A DNA stretch of 64,000 nt from Pseudomonas multiresinivorans (GCF_012971725.1 NZ_CP048833.1:5580001-5644000); one strand, 5' to 3'. Counted from the first letter of the stretch, positions 8,163 through 23,100 are shown. Notes: generated by a model from the sequence alone, not told the origin. Numbers and translations: made by a program.

Positions 8163-11100
8163 TCAGACCACGTTGATGCCGTGCTGGATCAGCAGGTCCG
8201 CATTGGTGTTGCCCCCCATGCTCGCGTTGTGCCAGATGTCGTAGTCGACGCCGTTCACGGTCTTGCTGCCGCTGACTGCCCAGCCACCGGAACCGACGGT
8301 CTCGGCCAGGTCCACAGTGGAGCTGCCGTCACCCTTGATCATCAGGTTGGGCACCTCGGCACTGGTGGTGTCGACCTGCTTGAGCACGTCCGCGAGGCGC
8401 AGCGAGAGGGTGTTGTTGCCACTCCCCTCCTGGCTGCTGCCCAGGTCGAAGATCTCGAAGCCCTTGACCCGCGTGCCGTAGCTGGTGAGATCCAGCTGCA
8501 GGCCGGAAGCCTCGAACTTCAGGGTATCGATGCCCAGGCCACCGTCGACCCGCGTGAAAGTCGTCCCGACCAGGCCGATGGTGTCGTTGCCGGCACCGCC
8601 CATGGCCACGTCATGCTGCACGCTGGTATCGGTGGTGCCGGTGGTATCGGTACCGATGCCATGGATGATGTCGTTGCCCTGGCCACCGCTGATGATGTCC
8701 ACCCCGTTGTTGATGGCGGACGCTCCCGGGCTGGTGGTGCCGGCCCAGATTTCATCGTCACCCACGGTGTAGCTGTGGGTCAGCAGCGCGATGGAGCCGC
8801 TGTAGATGTTGTAGCCCCCCGCGTTGGTCGCCCCCGTGTCGCTCTGCCAGACGCCGTAGCCATAGTCGGCGATGCCGTCGCCATTCCAATCGCCCATGGC
8901 CAGGCCGGTACCGGCATAGTCATTGGCGTTTACCCCGGTGTACTTCACCGCCAGCCCGGCCGCGACCAGTGCGTCCAGGTCGGTGTTGGCGTCGAAGCTG
9001 CCGTCGGCACGGCCGTAGACCAGGTACACCGCGCCACGGTTGGTGACGCCGTTGTCGTAGCCGGGCATGCCGATCAGGAAGTCGTCGATACCGTCGCCGT
9101 TGACGTCGCCGCCGGAGCTGACGGCATAGCCGAGCATGCCGTCTGCAGTGGTCTTCGAGCCGCCGATGGCGGTGCCATTGCTGCCGCTGGAGATGATGAA
9201 GCCATCGGTGCCGTTCAGGTTGCCCAGCTTGATGTCGCCCCAGGCCACCCCGCTCTCCTTGCCGTAGATCACATAGACGCGGCCCGGTGCGGTGGTGTCG
9301 GCAGTCGAGTCGCCCCAGCCCGGAGAACCGATGGCGAAGTCTTCGATACCGTCGCCATTGATATCGCCGATGTTCTGGATCGAGGAGAACTCGGCGTACC
9401 ACTGACCCGCGCTCTGCGACGCGCCACCCTGGTCGTAGGTCGCTCCGCCGAGCCACTCGCCGGCTTCCGAACCCACCAGGCGCACGCCCTGGTCCGGAGT
9501 GAGGTTGGCCAGGTTGTAGCTGTTGCCCAGGCCATTGGCGCTCCCCCAGATCAGGTAGGCGGTGCCACTGTTGGCGATGGTGCTGCCATTCAACCCGTTA
9601 CCACGCGGTGCGGTCACGATGTAGTCGGCGTAACCGTCGCCGTTGACGTCACCGATGACCTTGATCACCGAGCCGAGGTCGGAATCGGCGTCAGGTGCAT
9701 AGGTGGTGCGCACGTTGGTCTGGTTCTCCACGCGCGAGCCGAGGGTGGACGAGGTCGCACCGGTGGCGTAGTACAGGCCACCCGGATCGGCGTCGCTGGC
9801 GTAGTTGCGCAGCAGCAGGTTGCTCCAGGCAGAGCTGCCCGCGCTGCCGGCGTGGCCATAGAGCACCACGTACATGCCGTTGCCACCGTTGCCATCGGCC
9901 GAGCCGATGATCAGGTCGGCATAGCCGTCACCATTGATGTCGCCACCGCTGATACTGTTGGCCGGCCAGCCACCCGTGTTGTTGTTCTTGATCACGAAGC
10001 CATTGGCGGTGGCGCCGTTCTCCAGACTCAGCAGGTCGAGGGTGCTGAGGGTGTTGCCTTCGCGGCCGAAGATCACGTAGGCGCGGTCGTTCAATGTGCC
10101 GGTGATGGCGAAGTCGTCATAGCCGTCGCCGTTGATATCGCCGAGGTTGGTGACCAGTTGTCCCTGGATACCGACGTCGGCGCCGGTGCCGGTGACACCG
10201 GTCTGCTTGATGCGGAAGCCCTGGTCCGGTGTCAGGTTGTCGATATTCTTCAACGACGGCAGGCCATTGGCACTGCCGTAGAGCACATAGATGTCCGACT
10301 GGTAGGCAGCGGTGGAGCCATAGATGTCATGTGGCGCGGAGACCACGAAGTCCTCGTATCCGTCGCCGTTGAAGTCGCCGATGGAGGACATCGACAGGCC
10401 GAGACCGTCGGCTGCCTGGTTGCTGGCGCCCACCGACGGCGTACCGGCCACATCGATGACCAGCCTGGCATCGGCGCTGTTATCGAGCAGGCCGACCTGC
10501 GAGTGGTTGCCCGCCTCGTCCACCAGCACCGCCTTCATGTTGTAGCTGCCATCGAACATCGACGGCAGCGTCACGGTGAAGGTGCCACCGGTGCCGTTCA
10601 TCGTCAGCGTCAGGTCCTGGGCATAGATCACATCGCCCGGGCCGTAGACGCCGTCGCCATTCTTGTCGTCGAACAGCATCACGGTGATCTTGCCCGCCGC
10701 GGCCGCCGCAGCATCCGCCGCGGAGAGACCGGCGACGGTGCCGGTGAAGCTCGGCGTCATCACACTGGTCTTGTTGTCGGTGGTGCTGCTGCCGTTGTCG
10801 CTGGCGGTATCCAGGTCGAGTACGAAGCTGGTGAAGGTCGGCGCCTGGGTGTCGATGCTCAGGTCATGCTGGGCGCTCTGGCCGATGTTGCCGGCGTCGT
10901 CCACCACCCGTACGACCACGGTGTAGCTGCCGTCGGCGATCACCTTGCCGGTGTTGTCGAAGCGCCAGTCGGTGCCGGAAACTTCGGCGCGCTGCCAGGT
11001 GTGACCGCCATCCAGGCTGATCTCCACGCCTTCGCCGGCGCCTAGCGCAACGCCCAGCTTGCCGGAGAACACCAGGGTGTTGTCGTTGGTGATGAAGTCA

Positions 11101-14100
11101 TTGCCCTGGGCACCGTTGTCGTCGCTGATGGCGTCGAGGGTAATGGTCTTGTCGGCGCTTGGCCCGTCGGTATCGATCACCACGGTGTGGCCGGCGCTGT
11201 TGCCGACGTTGCCGGCATCGTCGACCACCCGCACCTGCACGTCGTACTCCGCGTCGCCCAACGCCTTGCCGGTGTTGTCGAAGGTCCAGTCGGTGCCGTT
11301 GACCTCGACGCGCTGCCAGGTATGGCCGCCGTCGAGGCTGATTTCCACGCCCTCGTCGGCCGCCAGGCTCTGGCTCAGGTGGCCACGGAACAGCAGGGTG
11401 TTGTCATTGGTGACGAAGTCGTTGCCGAGGTAGCCGTTGTCGTCGCTGATGCCATCGAAGGTGACGGTCAGGCTGGCGGACGGTCCCTGGGTATCGATCT
11501 GCACTGCCTGGCTGTCGGCCAGGCTGACGTTGCCTTCGCTGCCGATCACGCGGGCCATGAACACATAGTCGCCATCGCCCATGACCGTGCCACTGTTATC
11601 GAAGACATAAGTGCCGTTGCCCTGGTCCACGGCGTCGTGCCAGGTCTGGCCGCCGTCGACGGAGATCTGCACCTTGTCGCCGGCATTGAGCTGGCCGTCC
11701 ACGGTGGCGCTGACCACCAGGGTGTTGTCGTTGGTGATGAAGTCGCCGCTGTTCAGGCCGTTGTCTTCGGAAATGCCGCTGACGGTCGCCAGCGCGTAGT
11801 GCGCGCTGCCGCTCTCGCTGCTGTTACTGGCGGTGTCGGTGGCCACGGCGCTGACCTCGCCGCTGCTCTGGGCCCCGGCGCTGGTGACGCTGTAGGTGCC
11901 CGCGGCGCTGGCGGTGACGGTCTGCTGCGTGCCATCCGGGAAGGTCACGGTGACCTGGCTACCGGCTTCGGCGTTGCCGCTGACCACCAGGGTACCGTCG
12001 GCATTGGCGTTGACCAGCACGCTGGGTGCCAGCGGCGCGGTGCTGTCGGCGTAGTCCGCGGAGGCGGATGCGCCGGTGTTTCCGGCCGCGTCGGTGGCGG
12101 CGGCGCTGACTTCGCCCGTGCTCTGCGGGACGTGGGTGGTGACGCTGTAGCCTCCGTCGGAACCGGCGATGGCCGTACCGGTGGTGCCGCCGGGGAAGGT
12201 CACGGTGACGGTGCTGCCCGCCTCTGCCATCCCTGTCACCGTCAGGCCGCCATCGGCGTTGACGGTGATGTTCACGCTCGGCGCACCCGGTGCGGTGGTG
12301 TCGGTGAAGTCGGCCGTCGCTGCCGGTCCGGCGTTACCGGCCAGGTCGGTAGCGCTGGCGCTGACTTCGCCGCTGGGCTGGCCAACCGGCGAGGTGACGC
12401 TGAAGCGGCCATCGGTCCCGGCGGTCACCAATCCAGTGGTGCCATCCGGGTAGGTGACGGTGACGCTGCTGCCCGCTTCGGCGCTGCCACTGACAGTAAC
12501 GCTGCCATCCGCATTGTTCACCAGCGGGTCGAGCACCGGCGCCAGCGGCAAGCTGGTGTCCGTGTACGTGGCGGTGGTGGCCGAGCCATCATTGCCGGCA
12601 GCGTCGGTTGCCTGTGCACTGACTTCGCCCGTGGTCTGCGGCACGTGGGTGGTGACGCTGTAGCTACCGTCGGTGCCGGCGACTGCCGTGCCGCTGGTGC
12701 CATCCGGGAAGGTGACGGTGACGGTGCTGCCCGCCTCGGCCGTACCCGTCACGGTCAGGCCGCCGTCGGCGTTCGCCGTGACATTGACGCTCGGAGCGTC
12801 CGGCGCGGTGGTGTCGGTGAAGGTGGCGCTGGCCGACGGGCCGGCGTTGCCGGCGGCATCGCTGGCGCTGGCACTGACCTCACCACTGGGCTGTCCGACC
12901 GGCGAGGTGACGCTGAAGCGACCATCGGAACCGGCGGTGACCGATCCGCTGGTGCCATCCGGGTAGGTGACAGTGACGCTGCTGCCCGCTTCAGCGCTGC
13001 CGCTGACGGTGACGCTACCATCGGCATTGTTCACCAGCGGATCGAGTACCGGCGCCAGGGGCGCGGTGTTGTCGGTGTAGGGCTCGACCGTCGACGCGCC
13101 GGCATTACCCGCGGCATCGGTGGCGGACGCGCTGACCTCGCCGGTGGTCTGCGGCACCTGGGTGGTGACGCTGTAGCTGCCATCAGAACCGGCGGTGGCC
13201 GCGCCGGTGGTGCCATCGGGGAAGGTCACGGTCACGGTGCTGCCCGCTTCCGCCGTGCCCGTCACGGTCAGGCCGCCATCGGCATTGGCGACGACATTCA
13301 CGCTCGGTGCCAGCGGCGCAGCGGTGTCGGTGTAGTCCGCCGTGGCCGGGTCGCCGGTATTGCCGGCCGCATCGGTGGCGGCCGCACTGACCTCACCGCT
13401 GGTTTGCGGAACGTGAGTGGTGACGCTGTAGCTGCCATCGGCGCCGGCAGTCGCGGTGCCGCTGCTGCCATCCGGGAAGGTCACGGTGACGGTGCTGCCC
13501 GCCTCCGCCGTACCCGCCACGGTCAGGCCGCCGTCGGTGTTGGCGCTGACGTTCACGCTTGGCGCCAACGGTGCGCCGGTGTCGGTGTAGTCCACCGTGG
13601 CGGCGTCGCCGATATTGCCGGCCGCATCGGTGGCGGTCACGCTGATTTCACCGCTGGTTTGCGGAACCGTCGTGGTGACGCTGTAGCTGCCGTCGGAACC
13701 CGCAGTTGCGGTGCCAGTGCTGCCATCCGGGAAGGTCACGGTGACGGTGCTGCCCGCCTCCGCCGTACCTGTCACGGTCAGGCCGCCATCGGCATTGGCG
13801 CTGACGTTCACGCTCGGCGACTGCGGCGCGCCGGTGTCGGCGTAGTTCACCGTGGCGGCGTCGCCGGTATTGCCGGCGCTGTCGGTCGCCGTGGCGCTGA
13901 CTTCACCCGTGGTCTGCGGCACTGTCGTGGTGACGCTATAGGCACCGTCGCTGCCCGCGGTCGTGGTGGTGCTGCTGCCATCCGGGAAGGTCACGGTCAC
14001 GGTACTTCCCGCTTCCGCCATGCCCGTCACGGTCAGGCCGCCATCGGCATTGGCGCTGACGTTCACGCTCGGCGCATCCGGTGCGGTGGTGTCGGCGAAC

Positions 14101-17100
14101 TCGCCGGTGGCCGACGGGCCGGTATTGCCCGCTTCGTCAGTGGCTTTGGCGGTGACATCGCCGTTGGGCTGACCCGCCGGCGAGGTGATGCTGAAGGTGC
14201 CATCGCTGCCCGCGACCACGGAACCGGTGGTGCCGTCCGGGAAGGTTACGGTCACGGTGCTGCCCGCTTCGGCGCTGCCGGTGAGGGTGACGCTGCCATC
14301 GCCGTTTGTCACCAGCGGGTCCAGCTCCGGTGCCAGCGGCGCGGTGTTGTCAGTGTAGGACTCGACCGTCGATGCGCCGGCATTGCCAGCGGCATCAGTG
14401 GCGCTTGCGCTGACGTCACCGCTGGTTTGCGGGACGTGGGTGGTGAAGCTGTAGCTGCCATCGGTGCCCGCGGTCGCCGTGCCAGTGCTGCCATCCGGGA
14501 AGGTCACGGTGACGGTGCTACCCGCCTCCGCCGTGCCAGTCACGGTCAGGCCGCCGTCGGCATTGGCGCTGACATTCACGCTCGGTGCCAGCGGCGCGCC
14601 GCTGTCGGTGTAGTCCACGGTTGCCGCAGCGCCAGTGTTGCCGGCGGCATCGGTGGCGTTGGCGCTGACTTCACCGGTGGTTTGCGGAGTCGTGGTGGTG
14701 ACGCTGTAGCTGCCGTCGTTGCTGGCCGTGGTCGTCGCGGTGCTGCCATCGGGGAAGGTCACGGTCACGCTGCTGCCCGGTTCGGCGCTGCCGGCAACCG
14801 TCAGGCCGCCGTCGGCATTCGCCGTCACGTTCACGCTAGGTGCCTGCGGGCCCTGGGTGTCGGTGTAGTTCTCGACGGTGGGCGCGCCGGCATTGCCAGC
14901 GGCATCAGTAGCGCTGGCGCTGACCTCACCGCTGGTCTGCGGGACGTGGGTGGTGATTTCGTAGCTGCCGTCGCTGCCAGCGGTCACCGAGGCGGTCGAG
15001 CCGTCCGGGAAGGTCACGGTGACGGTGCTACCCGCCTCCGCACTGCCGCTGACGGTCAATCCGCCGTCGTCGTTGGCGCTGACCGTCACGCTCGGCGACT
15101 GCGGAGCGGCGGTGTCGGTGTAGCCCACGGTGGTGCTGTCGCCCACGTTGCCAGCCGAATCACTGGCGCTGGCGGACACGTCGCCGCTGGTCTGCGGCAC
15201 GTTCGTGGTGATGCTGTAGCTGCCATCGCTGCCCGCCGTGACGGTGTCGGTGGAACCATCGGGGAAGGTCACGGTGACGGTGCTGCCCGCCTCCGCGCTG
15301 CCACTCACGGTCAGACCGCCGTCGGCATTGGCGACGACATTCACGCTCGGCGCATCCGGCGCGGTAGTGTCGGTGTAGCTCTCGGTCGCCGAGGCACCGG
15401 TATTACCGGCCTCGTCGGTGGCATTGACGCTGATCTCGCCGCTGGGCTGGTTGTCCGGCGAGGTGATCGACCAGGAGCCGTCCTCACCCGCTACCACGGA
15501 GCCGCTGGAGCCGTCCGGGTAGGTGACGTTGACGGTGCTGCCCGGCTCGGCGCTACCGCCGACGGTAATGCTGCCGTCTTCGTTGGTGACGACCGGATCG
15601 AGGACCGGCGCTTGCGGCGCGGTGCTGTCGGTATAGGTCTGGGTGGTGGCATCGCCGGTGTTGCCGGCCGTGTCAGTGGCAGTCGCGCTGACTTCTCCAC
15701 TGGTCTGCGGCACGTGGGTGGTGATGCTGTAGCTGCCATCGCCACCCGCCGTGGCGGTCGCGGTGCTGCCGTCCGGGAAGGTCACGGTCACCGTGCTACC
15801 CGCCTCGGCAGTACCGGCCACGGTCAGGCCGCCGTCGGCATTGGCCGTGACGGTGACGCTCGGCGCGTCCGGGGCGGTGGTATCGGCAAACTCGCCGGTA
15901 ACCGATGGACCGGTATTGCCGGCTTCGTCGGTGGCCTTGGCGGTGACGTCGCCACTGGGCTGGCCGGCGGGGGACGTGAGGGTGAAGCTGCCATCCTCAC
16001 CAGCCACCACGCTGCCGGTGGTTCCGTCCGGATAGGTCACGGTCACCGTGCTGCCCGGCTCGGCCGAGCCACCGATGGTGACGCTGCCATCCTCGTTGGT
16101 CACCAGCGGGTCGAGCACAGGCGCCAGCGGAGCGGTGCTGTCGGTGTAGCTCTGCGCAGTGGCGTCGCCCGTGTTGCCGGCGGCGTCGGTGGCGGTCGCG
16201 CTGACCTCACCGGTGGTTTGCGGCACCGTGGTGGTCACGCTGTAGCTGCCATCGGAACCCGCAGTCGCGGCGCCAGTGCTGCCATCCGGGAAGGTCACGG
16301 TAACGGTGCTGCCCGCCTCAGCCGTGCCGGACACGGTCAGGCCACCGTCGGCATTCGCCGTGACGTTGACGCTTGGTGCATCCGGTGCGGTGGTGTCGGT
16401 GTAGTTCTCGGTCACCGAGGCACCGGTATTACCGGCTTCGTCGGTGGCGTTGACGCTGATTTCACCGGTGGGCTGATTGTCCGGTGAAGTGAGGGTGAAG
16501 CTGCCGTCCTCGCCCGCCACGACACTGCCGGTGCTGCCGTCGGGATAGGTCACGGTGACGGTGCTGCCCGGCTCGGCCGAACCACCGATGGTGATGCTGC
16601 CGTCTTCGTTGGTGACGATCGGGTCGAGGATCGGCGCTTGCGGCGCGGTGCTATCGGTGTAGGCCTGGGTGGTGGCGTCGCCGATATTGCCAGCCGCGTC
16701 GGTCGCGCTGGCGCTGACGTCACCGGTAGTTTGCGGAACCGTGGTGGTGACGCTGTAGCTGCCGTCACTGCCGGCGGTGGCAGTACCGGTGGATCCATCC
16801 GGGAAGGTGACGGTCACGGTCGTGCCTGGCTCGGCGCTGCCAGCCACGGTCAGGCCGCCATCAGCATTGGCCGTGACGGTGACGCTCGGCGCGTCCGGGG
16901 CGGTGGTATCGGTGTAGTTCTCAGCCACCGAGGCACCGGTGTTGCCGGCTTCGTCGGTGGCGTTGACGCTGATTTCACCGGTGGGCTGGTTCTCCGGCGA
17001 AGTGACGCTGAAGCTGCCATCTTCGCCCACCACCACGGAGCCAGTGCTGCCATCCGGGTAAGTGACTGTGACGGTGCTGCCCGGTTCTGCCGAGCCGCCG

Positions 17101-20100
17101 ATAGTGATGCTGCCGTCTTCGTTGGTGACAATCGGGTCGAGGATCGGCGCTTGCGGCGCGGTGCTGTCGGTGTAGGCCTGGGTGGCGGCGTCGCCGATAT
17201 TGCCAGCCGCGTCGGTCGCGGTAGCGCTGACGTCGCCGGTGGTTTGCGGAACGGTGGTGGTGACGCTGTAGCTGCCATCGCTGCCGGCGGTGGCAGTACC
17301 GGTAGAGCCATCCGGGAAGGTAACGGTAACGGTGCTGCCCGCCTCTGCCGTGCCAGTCACGGTCAGGCCGCCGTCAGCATTCGCCGTGACGGTGACGCTC
17401 GGCGCATCCGGCGCGGTGGTATCGGTATAGCTCTCGGTCACCGAAGCACCGGTGTTACCAGCTTCGTCGGTGGCGTTGACGCTGACTTCGCCGGTGGGTT
17501 GATCTTCCGGCGAGGTGATCGACCAGGAACCGTCTTCACCGACGACTACGCTGCCGGTGGAGCCATCCGGATAGGTCACGGTGACGGTGCTGCCCGGCTC
17601 GGCGCTGCCGCCGACGGTGATGCTGCCATCTTCGTTGGTGACGATGGGATCGAGTACCGGAGCTTCGGGCGCCGTGCTGTCGGTGTAGCTCTGAATGGTG
17701 GCATCGCCGGTATTGCCAGCGGCGTCGGTCGCGCTGGCGCTCACGTCACCCGTGGTTTGCGGAACCGTGGTGGTCACGCTGTAGCTGCCATCGGAACCCG
17801 CGGTCGCGGCGCCGGTGCTGCCATCCGGGAAGGTCACGGTAACAGTGCTGCCCGCCTCAGCCGTGCCGGACACGGTCAGGCCACCGTCGGCATTCGCCGT
17901 GACGTTGACGCTTGGTGCATCCGGCGCGGTGGTATCGGCGTAGTTCTCGGTCACCGAGGCACCGGTATTACCGGCTTCGTCGGTGGCGTTGACGCTGACT
18001 TCGCCGGTGGGTTGATCTTCCGGCGAGGTGATCGACCAGGAACCGTCTTCACCGACGACTACGCTGCCGGTGGAGCCATCCGGATAAGTCACGGTGACGG
18101 TGCTGCCCGGCTCGGCGCTGCCTCCGACGGTGATGCTGCCGTCCTCGTTGGTGACGATGGGATCGAGTACCGGTGCTTCCGGCGCGGTGCCGTCGATGTA
18201 GCCCTGGGTGGTGGCATCGCCGGTATTGCCGGCGGCGTCGGTCGCGCTGGCGCTCACGTCACCCGTGGTTTGCGGGACCGTGGTGGTGATGCTGTAGCTG
18301 CCATCGCCACCCGCCGTAGCGGAGCCGGTGGTGCCATCCGGGAAGGTGACGGTTACGGTGCTACCGGCTTCCGCCGTGCCAGTCACGGTCAGGCCGCCAT
18401 CGGCATTGGCGGTAACGTTGACGCTCGGCGCACCCGGCGCGGTGGTGTCGGCAAACTCGCCAGTAGCAGACGGGCCAGTATTGCCGGCCTCGTCAGTAGC
18501 CTTGGCGCTCACGTCACCGCTGGGCTGGTTGCCCGGCGAAGTGATGCTGAAGCTGCCGTCCTCGCCCGCTACCACAGAGCCAGTACTTCCATCCGGATAA
18601 GTGACGGTGACAGTGCTGCCCGGCTCGGCGCTGCCGCCGACGGTGACGCTGCCATCGTCGTTGGTAACGATCGGGTCGAGGGCCGGTGCTTGCGGCGCGG
18701 TGCTGTCGGTATAGGTGACCGTGCTCGAGTCGCCGGTATTGCCGGCAGCATCGCTCGCACTGGCACTGACCTCGCCACTGGTTTGCGGGACGTGAGTGGT
18801 GATTTCGTAGCTGCCGTCGCCGCCGGCTGTTGCGGTGGCGGTGCTGCCGTCAGGGAAGGTGACGGTGACAGTCGTGCCCGGCTCGGCGCTGCCAGCCACG
18901 GTCAGGCCGCCATCGGGATTGGCCGTGACGGTGACGCTTGGCGCATCCGGCGCGGTGGTGTCGGCGTAGTTCTCGGTCACCGAGGCGCCAGTATTGCCGG
19001 CTTCGTCGGTGGCGTTGACGCTGATTTCGCCAGTGGGCTGGTTTTCCGGCGAGGTGAGGCTGAAGCTGCCGTCTTCGCCAACCACCACGGAGCCAGTGCT
19101 GCCATCCGGGTAAGTGACGGTGACGGTGCTGCCCGGCTCCGCGCTGCCGCCGACTGTGATGCTGCCGTCTTCGTTGGTGACGACCGGATCGAGGACAGGC
19201 GCCTCAGGACCGGTCGTATCGGCGTAGGACTGGGTGGTTGCGTCGCCCGTGTTGCCGGCCGCGTCGGTCGCCGTCGCGCTGACGTCGCCGCTGGTCTGCG
19301 GCACGTTCGTGGTGACGCTGTAGCTGCCGTCGGAACCGGCGGTTGCGGTGCCGGTGCTGCCATCCGGGTAGGTCACTGTGACGGTGCTGCCCGCCTCTGC
19401 CGTGCCGCTAACGGTCAGGCCGCCGTCCGCATTGGCCGTGACGGTAACGCTCGGTGCATCCGGGGCGGTGGTGTCGGTGTAGTTCTCGGTCACCGAGGCA
19501 CCGGCATTGCCCGCTTCGTCGGTGGCGTTGACGCTGATTTCACCGGTGGGCTGGTTCTCCGGCGAGGTCATAGTGAAGCTGCCGTCGTCACCGACGACCA
19601 CGGAGCCGGTGCTGCCATCCGGGTAGGTGACGGTGACGGTGCTACCCGGCTCGGCGCTGCCGCCGACGGTGATGCTGCCATCTTCGTTGGTGACGATGGG
19701 ATCGAGTACCGGAGCTTCGGGCGCCGTGCTGTCGGTGTAGCTCTGAATGGTGGCGTCGCCGGTGTTGCCCGCCGCGTCCGTCGCGCTCGCGCTGACGTCG
19801 CCGCTGGTCTGCGGCACGTTCGTGGTGACGCTGTAGCTGCCATCGGAGCCGGCAGTCGCCGTGCCGGTGCTGCCATCCGGGTAGGTCACGGTCACGCTGG
19901 TGCCCAGCTCGGCATTACCGGTCACAGTCAGGCCACCATCGGCATTGGCCGTGACGCTCACGCTCGGCGCCTCCGGCGCGGTAGTGTCGGTGTAGCTTTC
20001 GCTGGCCGACGGACCGGTGTTGCCGGCTTCGTCGGTGGCGTTGACGCTGATCTCACCGGTGGGCTGGTTCTCTGGCGAGGTCATGCTGAAGCTGCCGTCG

Positions 20101-23100
20101 TCACCGACGACCACGCTGCCAGTACTGCCATCCGGGTAGGTGACCGTCACGGTGCTGCCCGGCTCTGCCGAGCCGCCGACGGTGACACTGCCATCATCGT
20201 TGGTGACGATGGGGTCGAGTACCGGCGCTTGCGGGGCGGTGCTGTCGGCATAGCTCAAGGTGGTCGAATCGCCGGTATTGCCAGCGGCGTCGGTCGCGCT
20301 CGCGCTGACGTCACCGCTGGTCTGCGGAACATTCGAGGTGATGCTGTAGCTACCATCGCTAGCCGCGGTCACTGTGCCGGTGCTTCCATCGGGGAAGGTC
20401 ACGGTGACTGTACTGCCCGCCTCCGCCGAGCCGGTCACGGTCAGGCCGCCGTCGGCATTGGCCGTGACGTTCACGCTCGGTGCATCCGGCGCGGTGGTGT
20501 CGGCGTAGTTCTCGGTCACCGAGGCGCCGGTGTTGCCCGCTTCATCGGTAGCGTTGACGCTGACTTCGCCGGTGGGCTGATCTTCCGGCGAGGTAATCGA
20601 CCAGGAGCCATCCTCCCCCACCACCACGGAACCGGTGCTGCCATCCGGATAGGTGACCGTCACGGTGCTGCCCGGCTCGGCACTACCGCCAACGGTGATG
20701 CTGCCATCGTCGTTGGTGACGATCGGGTCGAGTACCGGCGCCTCCGGCGCGGTGCTGTCGGTGTAGCTCTGAGTCGTGGCATCGCCGGTATTGCCGGCGG
20801 CGTCGGTCGCGCTGGCGCTGACGTCACCGCTGGTCTGCGGCACATGGGTCGTGACGCTGTATTCGCCGTTATCGCCGGCGGTGACGGTCGCAGTGGTGCC
20901 ATCCGGGAAAGTCACGGTGACGGTGCTGCCCGCTTCCGCGCTGCCGCTGACGGTGAGACCGCCGTCGGCATTCGCGCTGACGGTGACACCCGGCGCGTCG
21001 GGCGCGGTGGTATCGGCGAACTCGCCGGTGGCTGCCGGGCCGGTGTTACCGGCTTCGTCGGTAGCCTTGGCGCTTACGTCGCCACTCGGCTGGTTGGCGG
21101 GCGAGGTGATGCTGAAGCTGCCGTCCTCACCTGCCACCACGCTGCCGGTGGTGCCATCCGGGTAGGTCACGGTGACGGTGCTACCCGGCTCAGCCGAGCC
21201 GCCGACAGTGACACTGCCATCACCGTTGGTGACGATGGGATCGAGGGCCGGCGCTTGCGGCGCGGTGCTGTCGATGTAGCCCTGGGTGGTGCTGTCGCCA
21301 GTATTACCGGCGGCATCGGTCGCGCTCGCGCTGACCTCGCCACTGGTTTGCGGGACGTGGGTGGTGATCTCGTAACTGCCGTCGCTGCCCACCGTGGCGC
21401 TGCCGGTGGAGCCGTCCGGGAAGGTGACGGTGACGGTGGTGCCCGGCTCGGCGCTGCCGGTCACGGTCAGGCCACCGTCGGCATTGGCCGTGACGTTGAC
21501 ACTCGGTGCCTCCGGTGCGGTGGTGTCCACGTAGTTCTCGGTCACCGAAGCGCCGGTATTGCCCGCTTCGTCGGTGGCATTGACGCTGATTTCGCCGGTG
21601 GGTTGGTTCTCCGGCGAGGTGATGCTGAAGTTGCCATCCTCACCCACGACCACAGAATCGGTGCTGCCATCGGGATAGGTGACCGTCACGGTGCTGCCCG
21701 GCTCTGCCGAACCGCCAATGGTGATGCTGCCGTCGTCGTTGGTGACGATCGGACCGAGGACCGGCGCTTCCGGTGCGGTGCTGTCAGTGTAGCTCTGAGT
21801 CGTGGCGTCGCCGGTATTGCCAGCGGCGTCGATCGCACTCGCGCTGACCTCGCCATTGGTTTGCGGGACGTGAGTGGTGACGCTGTAGCTGCCATCGGAG
21901 CCGGCAGTCGCCGTACCGGTGCTGCCATCCGGATAGATCACGGTGACGGTACTGCCCGCCTCTGCCATACCGGTCACGGTCAGGCCGCCATCGGCGTTGG
22001 CCGTGACGTTCACGCTCGGTGCTTCCGGCGCAGTGGTATCGGTGAAGCTTTCACTGGCCGACGGGCCGGTGTTGCCGGCTTCGTCAGTGGCGTTGACGCT
22101 GATCTCTCCGGTGGGTTGGTTCTCCGGCGACGTCATGGTGAAGCTGCCGTCTTCACCAACGACCACGGAGTTGGTGCTGCCGTCCGGATAGGTGACGGTC
22201 ACGGTGCTGCCCGGCTCAGCCGAACCACCAATGGTGACGCTGCCGTCGTCGTTGGTGACGATCGGGCCAAGTACCGGCGCTTCCGGTGCGGTGCTATCGG
22301 TGTAGCTCTGGGTGGTGGAGTCACCGGTGTTGCCAGCGGCGTCCGTTGCCGTTGTAGTCACGTCGCCGCTGGTCTGCGGAACATGGGTCGTGATGTCGTA
22401 GCTGCCGTCGCCGCCCGCCGTGGCGCTGCCGGTGGAACCGTCCGGGAAGGTGACGGTGACAGTCGTGCCGGGCTCGGCGCTACCGGTCACAGTCAGGCCG
22501 CCATCGGCATTGGCCGTGACGGTGACGCTCGGTGCATCCGGTGCGGTGGTGTCGCTGTAGCTCTCGGTCACCGAAGCGCCAGTATTGCCCGCTTCGTCAG
22601 TGGCGTTGACGCTGATTTCGCCAGTGGGCTGATTCTCCGGCGAGGTGATGCTGAAGTTGCCATCCTCACCGACGACCACCGAGCCGGTGCTGCCATCCGG
22701 GTAGGTGACGGTCACGGTGCTGCCTGGTTCGGCCGAACCGCCAATGGTGATGCTGCCGTCGTCGTTGGTGACGATGGGGTCGAGGACTGGCGCCTCCGGC
22801 GCGGTGCTGTCGGTGTAGACCTGAGTAGTGCTGTCGCCGGTATTGCCAGCGGTGTCGGTCGCGCTCGCACTGACGTCGCCGCTGGTCTGCGGCACGTTCG
22901 TGGTGACGCTGTAGCTGCCATCGGAGCCGGCAGTCGCCGTACCGATGGTGCCATCCGGGTAAGTCACGGTCACGGTCGTACCCGGCTCAGCGCTACCGGT
23001 CACAGTCAGACCACCGTCGGCATTGGCCGTAACGGTGACGCTCGGTGCCTCCGGGGCGGTGGTGTCGGTGTAGTTCTCGGTCACCGAGGCACCGGTGTTG

